NCBI RefSeq assembly: GCF_050948215.1
Contig: NC_135161.1
Span: 4,973,411 to 5,037,410 of the forward strand
Direction of reading: 5' to 3'
DNA: 64,000 nt
Source of the DNA: Halictus rubicundus
Taxonomy: Eukaryota; Arthropoda; Insecta; Hymenoptera; Halictidae
In this document: positions 1-9,544 of the stretch, in pieces
How the letters are laid out: every line of letters starts with the position of its first letter
Position numbering within the stretch: position 1 is the first letter of the stretch
Translations under genes and position numbers: made by a program
Notes under the pieces: generated by a model
Told to the model about the DNA's origin: nothing
The model's database searches: none
The model's input: the letters and a program-made list of their open reading frames with translations, nothing else

Positions 1-213
1 AGAACGACCGAGCAGTAAATGCGACAGACGTATATTGCTTTGTAACAGTGACAAGACTGTACACATTCAGACTTCATACAACTTTTACTGTAATATGTGC
101 TTCAATGAAGAGGTTCATTAAAAAATTTCCGATGAAAACATTTTTACAATTTCAGTAATTGTAAAAGAAAAAATTAGGAAGCAGTCATTATGACTGCTCC
201 GGTCGTTCTAGTG
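1..213. mobile_element. TTAA-type (piggyBac-like) MITE, copy 1, clipped by window start
   Basis: A short element with inverted ends of the type CACTAGAACNACCGG. The left end is cut by the window edge; the right end reads TCCGGTCGTTCTAGTG followed by TTAA at 214-217. Just inside the right end is the palindrome GCAGTCATTATGACTGC (181-197). Related copies lie at 40057-40273, 50271-50483 and 58901-59114. TTAA target use is the mark of piggyBac elements; no coding capacity is left. It is inserted in the 3' end of the HARBI1-like pseudogene. Confidence 0.75.
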
Positions 214-217
214 TTAA

Positions 218-2182
218 AAATGTCCCTGGCCGCGAAGGACTCCCTCGTTGAATTGCCCCTTTGATTAGTTATGGCATCCCACGCTACACGTTGTACCTGT
301 TCATTTTCTTCCGTTCGAGATCCCCCGTGTGCGCGAATAAAGTTGTGCAGGATGCATGTAGTCATTATTATATAATCGGTTTTCCGGCTTCCCCTGTATC
401 CGTCGATTATACATATATACGTAATTTTTGGGACAAAATGCCGAATGCATTTTCGACTGTTCGTCGAGCAGTGGACAGGCGTTTATTAAAATTCATCCAG
501 TCTTCGTGACCTTCCGCTAGCCTGCCCGGATACGGCCTCAAAAGGTTCCTTTTCAGAGGAAAGATTGATGTGCCCGGCAAATTAGTGTCGGGCAACATCC
601 GATAGGACCCGTCATAATCCCTTGCCCTAGCAATGATTGTGCAAAAATCCCTCCATCGCTGTTTCTTCCATACGCCCCAACATCAACGGCTATGAAATTG
701 GAATTCGCATCAACCACAGCTAATAAAACTATTGAAAATGTCCTCTTGTAGTTGTAGTATAACGATCCGGAGTTCGGTGGGGCTTGAATGTTCACGTGCT
801 TGCCATCAATGGCCCCGAGACAGTTGGGGAAATGGCACTTTTCCCAAAACTCCTGTTTAATTGTTTACCACATTTCCATGGCGGGTATTGGAATTGTCTC
901 TGACAGCAGCCTCCCTCGTAAGGGCCCTGCACGTTTCTTTCACTATCGGCTCAACGGTAGAAGAACCCATCCTAAAACTATAGCTAATAGTTTTGAATGA
1001 AACTCCTGTTGCTAAGCACCTGAAATAATGACAAAGTGTTAATTAGAAAATATTTCTTTTACAGCCGAAACATGCAAAAGTAGGTGGCAAAGTTTACGGG
1101 ATGAATTTCAAAAATTCCGCCACAAAAATGACGCGCTGCCGAAATACAAATATGACGACTCAATGGACTTTTTGCGACACTGTTTCCACGAGGGTCAAAC
1201 GTTTTCCAGCTTACAGAGGTGAGCAATATTTCAAATAATATTTAATATTTTAGAGCAAATTATTGACTATTTACATTTATCATCCCATTTGAAATTATTT
1301 ACAATTCACTAATTTAAATATTATTTTTCTCGGCTCCGTCAGTTTTATTGGAGAGTCAAATAACACGGAAGAACCGGAAGAAGGAACTGGGGAATTCAGC
1401 GAATTCACGCTTGAGAGCGAGGGGGAAGAGCCGTGGGACAGGCAGCCTCCACACAAGAGGAGACGACGACGACGACGACGACAAGATGTACATTTGGCGA
1501 TACATAATGAAATTTTGGAGTGTGTCAAAAAACTAAGGTCGCATTCGTCGGTGGTCGCCGAAAGAAAAGATGGGGTTGAACCGGAATTAGAAGCCTTCTT
1601 CCGCTGGATATGCTTGGCCACTTCGAAGCTCAAGCAAAGTTCGCAGTGGCGGATGAAATTGAAAATTGTGGAATTTTTAACTGCGGAACAAGAGTCCGAA
1701 GGTATATAGGCGGTACCGAAGTTAGATTTAGTTAGATTTTTGTTAGATTAAGTTAGATTAGTTTAGATAAAGATAATTTAGGCTAAGACAATTTTTTGTA
1801 ACATTTAATTGTATCATGTAATTTGTAGCATTTTTAATAAAAATGATTTTATAAGGATTTAATTAATGATTTTAACGTTTAAGGGCCAAGGAGTACAAAA
1901 TTAGATTAGAATCACCGTAATGTACGCTCACTTACCTCAAGCAAACTGCCAACCGTTCCTCTGGCGCAAGTGGTGTTTTCCAAAGCGTACATGTTTTCTT
2001 CGAATCATCCTTGATTTTCCCAAGTAAGGTGTAGAAGCAGTCTCGGTTCATACGGAAAATTGCGTAAAATTTTTCTTCCTGATCCAGCATTTGTCGGAAT
2101 AGGATGAACTCTCCTTCCCTGGCTCGATTTTGCCACAGCGGGTGGATATCGTAGCGCCTTCTTCTTCTCCGTCTTACTTCCG
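218..2182 (-). pseudogene. PIF/Harbinger HARBI1-like nuclease pseudogene, two exons
   Basis: Reading on the - strand, exon A (2182-1936) encodes a HARBI1 N-terminus with the motifs HPLWQNR, EEKFYAIFRMN and APEERLAVCLR. It ends at a good donor (AG|GTAAG, intron side 1935-1931). Exon B (1019 down to about 218) starts after TTTCAG and continues CLATGVSFKTISYSFRMG, then FPNCLGAIDGKHVNIQAPP, VVDANSNFIAVDVG with NSDGGIF, and RTVENAFGILSQK. The catalytic Asp, Asp and Glu are therefore still visible. Exon B is broken by a premature stop near 870 and by frameshifts near 600 and 400. The 3' end is cut by the TTAA MITE at 214, and the 5' end runs into a truncated MITE at 2183. In life the enzyme cuts at the ends of Harbinger elements together with a MADF/Myb-like partner, and a partner gene lies in its intron. 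Dead copy; family identity is clear. Confidence 0.85.
1065..1709 (+). pseudogene. MADF/Myb-like partner protein of a Harbinger element (5' part missing)
   Basis: Two exons read in frame. Exon 1065-1218, after CTTTTACAG, encodes ETCKSRWQSLRDEFQKF and DSMDFLRHCFHEGQTF, the second half of a MADF DNA-binding domain. The donor is AGAG|GTGAGC. Exon 1343-1709, after CTCCGTCAG, encodes an acidic stretch, an eight-arginine run from a GAC/CGA repeat, and a C-terminal helix region (EAFFRWICLATSKLKQ) ending in TAG. A possible poly(A) signal AATAAA is at 1836-1841. The first half of the MADF domain should be in an exon upstream, but that space holds the nuclease pseudogene on the other strand, so the gene looks incomplete or rearranged. 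MADF proteins of PIF/Harbinger elements bring the nuclease to DNA. No disabling change is seen in what remains. Confidence 0.7.
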
Positions 2183-2420
2183 AACGTTTTTTAACCTTGA
2201 GAAAATTCGTTAAACTTGCACAATTTCAAGAAAATTGTGGTTTTTCCAATACCACGCGCGGAAAAAATGTTTTTTAAACATGCTATACATCATTTCCCAT
2301 AGATTTTTTCACGCTGATTTCAAATCTGGTCTCAAAATTTATCTACGACCTCAGGGTTTTGCAAAAAATAGATTTTTGTGACAAAAACTAATGAAATCAT
2401 TTTTTCGTTGAAATGATTTG
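2183..2420 (-). mobile_element. Internal fragment of the CACAGTG (Transib-like) MITE
   Basis: This stretch matches the middle of the 510-bp MITEs at 5725-6236 and 55379-55888, including the marker words CCAATACCACGCGCGG and GATTTTTTCACGCTGATT. Both terminal repeats are missing. Its left junction is also the break point of the nuclease pseudogene exon. Confidence 0.8.
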
Positions 2421-2424
2421 ATAA

Positions 2425-4050
2425 CACACTAGTTCGAAGGTATATCGTATTCTCATATATAAAACACAATACAAATAATAATAATGAAGTATTTGAACGT
2501 TTTGAGTTACTTACGAAACATGAAGCACTTACGAAACAGGAAGTAAGGTAAGTATTTAATTGTACCAAAAAAAGAAAGTTAGAAACTTCGTTGATGAAAA
2601 TACGTAAGTTAAAAAAATTAAATACTTACCATACTTCCTCTGTAAATGAAAATATAATTATGGACAATAGATATCTAATTTATACTACATTACAGCCACA
2701 CACGGTCTGCAGAAAGTGCCAGTAGCAATGACAGCGTAACCTCAAGTGATGAGATGCGAAATGCTTCCTCGGCCAGATGAGTCGCAAGCAAATTGTATAT
2801 TTTTAAAGGGTGTACGGAGACCTTTCTGATTTACTGTAGGTTGCTCTCGGCGTGCAGGCTGCAATAAAACATTTGGCCGCCAGATTTGCCGTTTTGCACG
2901 TGAAGGACGCCATGGCGTATACAACGAAGGTATCTATTGGTTTATCGCCGTTCCAAGGACAATTTTTTGGTAGTATATTTCTCTGCGCGTCCACCGTCAA
3001 CGTGTTTCAGGAGGACAAAGAATCAGATCCTTCCGAACCTCTGTCGTGTTTATTTGACTTCTTTGACAAATTGTTTCATCGTGCCGATTGGAAGATGTAT
3101 ATTTTGTTTTCTTCTTGGTTGCGTTTAATAAATTGTTGTTTTGTTCTTCATCACGTTTAAATTCCTTAAGAACGTATTCCGCACCTATTTTATCACGACC
3201 AACTCCGAAAAGTTCTAGTTTCACACTCGACATCGATAGGAAAAACATCGGTGAAACAGCTTTTTAAAAGTAATACAGTATTTATAATGTTTTACACACA
3301 CGCGCACACACACACCTTGCATGACCTCGAAGGTCACTGAATTCGTCTAGACACGCGCTTTCGTGTGATATAAAAAAATATACAGCATTCCATTTAAAAA
3401 ATTGAAGGTCGCCTTCATATCTAGCAAAACAGTAAAAACAAAGGAAAAATTACACACGCCATTGTGTTGCGTATAAAAAACAGTACCACTTTTTCCTCTT
3501 TCATTTTTTCCTATTATTTACTATTTACGAGAAAAATGCTGGCTAGTAATACCGTGAACAACCTGTATAGTAATAATTTCATTTTCTGTGAATAATTACA
3601 CATATATAAATAATTTACCAATATAATCAATATACTTGACAAGAAATTAACAATTTTTATAAAAAAATTTATTTTCAACTTTACTTTTCGGATAGGTATA
3701 AAACATATAGTAAAAGCAAATTAAGAATAAACAAAAATGATTGACATGCATAGAAATTATTATTATATGATTATTAATAACAATTTCCATCCTCATATAC
3801 ATACGCATTTAGTATCATACGCATTCTATGCAAAAGGAATGTATTTCATATCGTGATATACACGAATATTGAATTTTTCCAGTAAATTCTGCACCGTGAC
3901 AGCGTCCGTATCCGCAGAGATTTCTAACGCTGCCCCTAATCTTGTCTGTGGGTTGCCCGTGGCCGACACGCTCCAGCATTGTCATCTCGGGGTTGTAGAG
4001 GGGAGTAAACGGTTCTTGGATTTTCGGCACTTGGCCTTTGTTGCAAGCAC
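2425..4050. other. No gene recognised; AT-rich, with a CA-rich microsatellite
   Basis: Only short open frames occur and none resembles a known family. A CA/CG dinucleotide tract lies at about 3295-3318. The sequence is otherwise AT-rich and without clear inverted ends. Confidence 0.5.
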
Positions 4051-4210
4051 CTAGAGATTCGGTTGAAACTTTGCAAACTTATAGATCTCGTTCTCCTGTT
4101 CACGAATATATACCATTATAGGGGCAGATACCCAATAGTTTTCGAGATATTGACGATTAAAGTGTCATTACTTCCTATATAATGCCGTATTTTTTCTGTC
4201 GCATAACAAG

Positions 4211-4280
4211 AGTCGGTGTGGCGTAACGGTAGCGCGCCAAGTTTTCAGCCGGACGACCAGGGTTCAAATCCTGTCGACGA
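4211..4280 (+). tRNA. tRNA-like sequence (pseudo-tRNA or SINE head)
   Basis: Has a box A-like TGGCGTAACGG (4219-4229), a box B GGTTCAAATCC (4261-4271) and a T-run at 4288-4295 that could end polymerase III transcription. The acceptor strands AGTCGGT and GTCGAC can pair, but no convincing anticodon stem forms around AAGTTTTCAGCC and the T stem has only about four pairs. A tRNA-derived repeat is more likely than a working tRNA gene. The inverted partner is at 25048-25116. Confidence 0.45.
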
Positions 4281-4305
4281 AAACGCATTTTTTTTAATTG
4301 TTAAT

Positions 4306-4569
4306 GAGAAGTCGGATAAGCGGAGATAACTATATCTCCGGCAACTATGTAAGCCGTCATCAGAATCGAGACCCGCGGAAGAACCAGCTTTCGTTCGCTC
4401 TGCGGGAACGTCGCCCTACCTGTCCACTATACAGCGGGTCTCGCGAGTTTCGCCATTCATCATTTCCTACTCACTTCTTCTACCTAAGGCAGCTGATCGA
4501 GCTCGGCGCCGAGAACGGGTGACGGCTAAGTAGCCGGATATATAGTTGTCTCCGCTTATCCGACTTCTC
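4306..4569. repeat. Small inverted-repeat element inside the left arm
   Basis: Bounded by GAGAAGTCGGATAAGCGG (4306) and its complement ending at 4569, with about 35 bp of further pairing (AGATAACTATATCTCCGGC). No clear target duplication is visible. Part of the same element lies at 24890-25020, with its interior in the other orientation relative to the tRNA-like sequence. Confidence 0.6.
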
Positions 4570-4829
4570 TCGTAGCCCAACACCCGACGTTCCGTTTGTG
4601 CGTCTTCTTCCATTCGCCAAACTTGTATGAAGAGCGCGCGCTCTCGGGTACGGATTCGTGGCCGCGTATTTTGTACAACTCTGACTTATAATAAGCAACT
4701 AGAGCCGACTTCGTGATTCGTTATTTCGGACCTGCGAGATCCGCCCTGCCCTCACGGCTGTCCCCGTTATTCCCTTCTCTAAGTAGACTCTCGAAATAGT
4801 TATTTCAAAACTAAGATATTGGTGAACGG

Positions 4830-4836
4830 TTTAAAA
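4830..4836 (+). promoter_or_regulatory. TATA-like box of the orphan gene, copy A
   Basis: TTTAAAACAGCC sits about 75 bp before the ATG at 4907. The second gene copy has TATAAAACAGCC at the same place, followed by the same leader (CATTTCGAGACTGG). The better-preserved box in copy B suggests this is the core promoter. Confidence 0.4.
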
Positions 4837-4906
4837 CAGCCATTTCGAGACTAGCCACAGACAGTTCTGAACGTTGCGTGGTTTAAACAAGTACTAAGAT
4901 TTAACA

Positions 4907-5383
4907 ATGAAGTTTGCCGTTGGATACACTCTGATGGTATTGCTGCCCGTGATCCATTCGGGTACAGCTCAAGAGTCGCCAACAATAAAGAAGCCCCATG
5001 ACATCGATCGGGAAAGCTTCTTCTGCGCCAGCGAGGATCTTTTGTGTTATTTGGAAATTTTGTGCAAATTACAAGTTGTAAATTGCACGATGGTCGACGG
5101 TAAACATTTGCCAAACATGAGCCAGTCATGGAAAGAAACTCTTGCCGAATATGTGGCGCGATCACGTAAAAACGGTACATTCGTACCTGAGAGCAGTATA
5201 ACCGAAGGAAGACCAACAGATAGCCAAAACGCCACAAAAATAGCAGAACGCGTCAAAAGCTTTTTAGCTATAGAAAATATATTGTTAATGACTTTAGAAT
5301 GTACATGTAAAGCTACTATATCTTATTTGATAAGTTGTATAATAAAATTTATACAACGTCGGTATGATCGATTTAGATTTTAA
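4907..5383 (+). CDS. Orphan signal-peptide protein, copy A (158 aa)
   Basis: Single-exon ORF of 158 residues. Function unknown; I do not recognise the family. Residues 1-22 look like a signal peptide (MKFAVGYTLMVLLPV, cleavage likely after GTAQ). The next part has four cysteines (C40, C47, C53, C60) and three N-glycosylation sequons (NCT, NMS, NGT). The C-terminal 40 residues are hydrophobic and end in basic and aromatic residues, so a membrane-anchored or membrane-active secreted protein is possible. The first roughly 100 residues are almost identical to copy B (13896-14438, - strand). Copy A differs by a rearranged segment after about residue 100 that removes the hydrophilic linker. The leader and a TATA-like box are conserved between the copies. 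Conservation of the frame in both copies favours a real gene, but the arms are repeats, so it could be a cargo gene of a large mobile element. Confidence 0.6.
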   Translation: MKFAVGYTLMVLLPVIHSGTAQESPTIKKPHDIDRESFFCASEDLLCYLEILCKLQVVNCTMVDGKHLPNMSQSWKETLAEYVARSRKNGTFVPESSITEGRPTDSQNATKIAERVKSFLAIENILLMTLECTCKATISYLISCIIKFIQRRYDRFRF

Positions 5384-5642
5384 CAGAAACATTGAAACAT
5401 TTTAATGTACTACATACATATACTATATACTACATACAACGTATAACGTACAACGTACTATATACTACTTACTATATATATATATATATATTTTTAAATA
5501 TTTTTTAATCAATAATGGACTTATCCTAAATGCAAAAAAACTCTTATGTAATTCTAACTGTTCAACCTGAAGCCTCGCGAGAAATTTAGGGAGGTCAACT
5601 GAACTTTGTTAATTCGCAAGGTGGACGAGAGATGCTCTAGGA

Positions 5643-6925
5643 CAGCGATGAGCAACATGCGGCCCACGGGCCGCATTTGGCCCAGTAGCATATTGACTGC
5701 GGCCCGCCGGAACCCGGTACGGCGCACAGTGGGCAATTTGGACAAAATTGGATTCAAAATCAAGGAACTTTCGATAGGAATGAGGTAGAGCGATGAAATT
5801 TTTTTTTAAATGAATGCTGCAACTTTGTAGAATATGGGAAAAATAGAGAGATTATGGTACGACCGTCTTTTAACCTCGAGAAAATTCGTTAAACACGCAC
5901 AAATTCACGAAAATTTTAGTTTTTCCAATACCACGCGCGGAAAAAATTTTTTTTTAACATGCTATACATAATTTCCCATAGATTTTTTCACGCTGATTTC
6001 AAATCTGGTCTCAAAATTTATCTACGACCTCAGGATTTTGCAAAAAATAGATTTTTGTGACAAAAACTAATGAAGTCATTTTTTCGTTGAAATGATTGGA
6101 TGGTAATAATCTCCCTATTTTTCCCATATTCTACAAAGTTGCAGCATTCATTTAAAAAAAAATTTCATCGCTCTACCTCATTCCTATCGAAAGTTCCTTG
6201 ATTTTGAATCCGATTTTGTCCAAATTGCCCACTGTGCGGCGCGCTGCGACGCTGTGGCCTGCAGGCCTTCATCCACGATTTGCGATACATTGTTGTTGCT
6301 TCTCGGCTATGTTTTCTAGTATTCGACAGTCTTCGCTGAACTGCGCCAGGAAACATATTCTTCGCATTACGGTCGAGTAAAGTAAAATTGAAAAATGAAC
6401 ATCGGCAGTTTATCGATAGTTGGACGTACGATTACTTTTTTACATATATCAATGAAACTGCTGTTTGTTTGGTATGCAGTGATAAGATATCTGTGTTGAT
6501 AAAATATAATATTAAGGGACACTATGATAGTACGCATTCTTTAAAATTTAATAATTTGCAAGAACAATTACGCAAAGACATGGTGGATCAATTACAAGCA
6601 AGTTTAAATTTAAAGCTGCGAAATGCACTTGAGAGTACTGCATCCACCGCAGATAGGGCAGTTCGTGCGAGTTACCTTGTTAGTAAAATTTTGGCAAAAA
6701 AGTTGAAACCCTTTTATGACGGAGAAATTGTGAAAGAATGTTTATTGGCGATAGCAGATGCCGCCTTCCCCCTATCAAAAGGATATAATTTCCAAAATTG
6801 CCGCAAGGAGAATCGACAAACTATTAGAGATTATTGAGGAAAGTTTGCGGACACATATTTCCAAGTTAGAATGGATTTCTCTAGCCGTGGATGAAAGTTG
6901 TGACATAAATGATACTGTTTCGGCT
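5643..6925 (+). mobile_element. hAT element, 5' part with transposase start (degenerate)
   Basis: Begins with CAGCGATGAGCAACATGC and then GCGGCCC/GGGCCGC, a hAT-type terminus. Inside, an ORF at 6388-6837 encodes a protein of the GTF2IRD2/ZBED-like hAT group (IDSWTYDYFFTYINETAV, CLVCSDKISVLIKYN, SYLVSKILAKKLKPF). It continues in another frame to about 6925 (KLEWISLAVDESCDIND), so a frameshift near 6775 has broken it. The DDE core and the 3' end are not seen. The same element start is in the right arm at 13630-13128, at the same distance from the orphan gene, so the insertion predates the duplication. Confidence 0.8.
5725..6236. mobile_element. Transib-like MITE, full copy in left arm
   Basis: A 512-bp element with long inverted ends starting CACAGTGGGCAATTTGG. 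It is flanked by CGGCG at 5720-5724 and 6237-6241. The right arm of the inverted duplication has the unfilled site with a single CGGCG (CCCGGTACGGCGCGCTGCG in reverse, near 13545-13560), which proves insertion with a 5-bp duplication. Five-bp GC-rich CGNCG targets and CAC..GTG-type ends are the known features of Transib transposons, the family related to RAG1. No coding sequence is present. Confidence 0.85.
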
Positions 6926-7211
6926 TGAACGATTGTTCGAGTGCCTGATGCCGGTGTGAAGCCAATCTTAACACCTATCTGACGCATAGAGTAATCTTCT
7001 CCTGACGCATAGAACGTAACATTACATATCAGTGAAACTTGTTCGATTACACTCGAATTTGACCTCATTTTCATCAGGAAAATCCCCTCCATTCGCTCGT
7101 CACAATTTTATGAGGATATGTTGAAAAATCTAAAAGTTTAAACTTTCATTCGTGCGCAATTCTCCATCTGCTTACATTGTATGTCGTCTGTCGTCGCTGG
7201 GTCTTTGAAGC

Positions 7212-7466
7212 TCGGCGCTCGGCAAAAGTTATTCGAAGCCTTCGAATAAAAGATACAGATAAAAGATGAAAAAATTATTCGAAGTTCGAATAAATCCGCT
7301 TCGAATAAAAAGAATTATCTTTTTTCGTCGGATAAAATTATTTATTCGATACTCGTCGAATAAAGATACTTTTTTTATTCGAACCTTCGAATAACGAATA
7401 CAAATTTTTTTATCTTTTATTGGTTATTCGAAATTTTTATTTAGATAAATATTTTGCCCAACTCTG
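7212..7466. mobile_element. hAT-like palindromic MITE, diverged copy
   Basis: Composed of TTCGAATAAA-type repeats in both orientations and ending TATTTTGCCCAACTCTG at 7466. It matches the copy at 9053-9319. The left end is diverged (CTCGGCAAAAGTTATTC), so the boundary is approximate. Confidence 0.6.
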
Positions 7467-8837
7467 CCGTAAGAAACCTATGGCACACCAAAATGACAGG
7501 CATTCAAACGGAGAGAATATCCGCCTCCGATATAATGTTGCACGGAGAAGCAGACAGCGAAACTGGTGAACCGTCGTCGCGTCGTGGATGAGTGGGCCAC
7601 ACATTGTCGGCTATATCGGTGTGAGACCAGAAGACCACTACTAATCCAATTACAAAACTTCTTTATTTTTTGTTATTTTTTGTTATAAAACTTTTACCAA
7701 CATATTCGTGGCATTTTTCTGATAAAAATGAAACCAAATATGATATAATTCCGATGATAATTACTTGTGTAATGAACGATTGAAGTTTCGGACGCGAAGG
7801 ACAGCGTATGAAAAGAAAGAGACGCGGTGAGTCCTCGCCTCGAGTTCGACTGCTCGCTTTTCGCCGCGTTGCACAATGCGGACAAATTGCCGAATTTCGG
7901 GCAAAAGTCTAGATGTGGTTACTAATGTATATGTATTGACAATTACTCACAGAAAATGAAATTTAACAATACAATTATTGATTATACATAAGGTTTATTG
8001 CTTATAAAATATAAAAAATATAAAATGTAAAGAAACAATACTATAAGGTATAAAAAATAGCAAACAATACTATTATAATTAAAACTTAAAATGACTTGGA
8101 CACTTTTCAAAACTTTTTTATTTAAATTCGCAATAAAAATTTAAAATATGTGTCTTTTCCTCTATGTTAGTGATACACAAACTGAAAATTTCATCGAAAT
8201 CGGTTGACGGAGAAAAAAACAACGTGCATTGCAAGATGTAAGAATCTGTGTATCTGTGCGTTTGTACAAATAGCAATAATACTGCCTCCAAACAGCATTA
8301 TATGGATAAGAGCCGTCGAAAGATAGTTTCATTACTTAAAAATTTTATTTCGTTACTACCTCTACTTGAATAATTGCAGTCAATGCAGTCGAGCATTAGA
8401 AGTGGTATTGTCGGATAAATAAGTAAAAAAATTAATTTTCTGTTTGTTACTACGGATCACAATAAGAACGATTGAATTTTGTCATTACTTGTATATTGTA
8501 TTTATTCATTTTTTTTAATTCTACAACTATTACAGAATATATTTTATTGAATAATCATTATTTTATAAATATCGCAATAATTTCCAAATTAATTAATTTC
8601 ACCTATAAACTATCGATTATAAAATAATGATTACAATGGTGAACAATATGGAAAATAAGAAGGCAATCAGAGTGTAATGAAATTATACAATAAAAAATAA
8701 TTATTTTCATTCTACGCATTATACGTTATTTATTACCTATGTCACTGACGTTTCTTCCGTAATTCACGAGCAAATGTTCTATTTAGGTAGCGAGCGCGGC
8801 ATGTTTAGCGATGTTGGTATTTGAGATCAGTGATAGC
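7467..8837. other. No gene recognised; contains a fragment of the Msh6-intron element
   Basis: Mostly AT-rich. The stretch 8095-8230 (TTATTTAAATTCGC, then TTAGTGATACACAAACTG and AAATTTCATCGAAATCGG) resembles the interior of the TA-flanked element at 38861-39468 and is probably a decayed copy. Nothing else is recognised. Confidence 0.5.
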
Positions 8838-9542
8838 ACCGACGAGATATATATAAAGACTGCCAGCCTTACGGGAGAATGTGTCGCTCGAAAAATGCGG
8901 TGTTTTCTACCGCCCTCTAGGATTGATTTTGGCTGGAGTAAGAAACAGAAGGCCAACGACGGTATTTCGTCGGTGCAGAAGACCACTAAGGAAATTCTCG
9001 TCGGTGAGAAGGTGAATCATCACGGACCCATATCGATTATACATTCTCCGACCAGAGTTGGGCAAAATATTTATCTAAATAAAACTTTCGAATAACGAAT
9101 AAACGATAAAAAAATTTTTATTTCCTTATTCGAAGGTTCCAATAAAAAAAGTATCTTTATTCGACGAGTATCGAATAAATAATTTTATTCGACCAGAATT
9201 TATCCGACGAAAAAAGATACTTTTATTTATTCGAACCTTCGAATAAGGAAATAAAAATGTTTTTATCTTTTATTCGTTATTCGAAATTTTTATTTAGATA
9301 AATATTTTGCCCAACTCTGGTCGGAGAATATAACATTTGATAATCGATATGGGTCCGTGATGATTCACCTTCTCACCGACGAGAATTTCCTTAGTGGTCT
9401 TCTGCACCGACGAAATACCGTCGTTGGCCTTCTGTTTCTTACTCCAGCCAAAACCTATCCTGGAGGGCGGTAGAAAACACCGCATTTTTCGAGCGACACA
9501 TTCTCCCGTAAGGCTGGCAGTCTTTATATATATCTCGGCGGT
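8838..9542. repeat. Large palindrome with a hAT-like MITE at its centre
   Basis: Arms 8838-9052 and 9321-9542 are inverted copies running from GACGAGATATATATAAAG through ACTGCCAGCCTTACGGG to CATATCGATTATACATTC. The TATATATAAAG word looks like a promoter TATA box. A diverged copy of the outer end (CTGGCTGGCAGTCTTTC) also occurs at about 27750-27775. Open frames across the arms are mirror images and not genes. Confidence 0.7.
9053..9319. mobile_element. hAT-like palindromic MITE (CAGAGTTGGGC ends)
   Basis: Inverted ends CAGAGTTGGGCAAAATATTT and its complement enclose alternating TTCGAATAAA and GATAAAAA blocks. The ends resemble hAT termini. The flanks (TTCTCCGAC and GTCGGAGAA) are inverted and not direct copies, so no 8-bp target duplication can be read. 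Confidence 0.65.
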
Positions 9543-9544
9543 GG

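Larger units (their letters stand above)
4052..6660. repeat. Left arm of a large inverted duplication
   Basis: Matches, in reverse orientation, 25200-24880 and then 14590-13128. In order, the arm holds the block starting GATTCGGTTGAAACTTTGC, the tRNA-like sequence, a small inverted-repeat element, the orphan gene 4907-5383 and the start of a hAT element up to CTGCATCCACCGC near 6650. The right arm has the same order but is interrupted by the satellite-bearing transposon; this left arm alone carries the MITE at 5725-6236. Confidence 0.8.

Noticed and set aside
4211..4280. A functional tRNA gene with assignable anticodon
   Set aside because: The anticodon stem does not form and the T stem is short, so it is listed only as tRNA-like.
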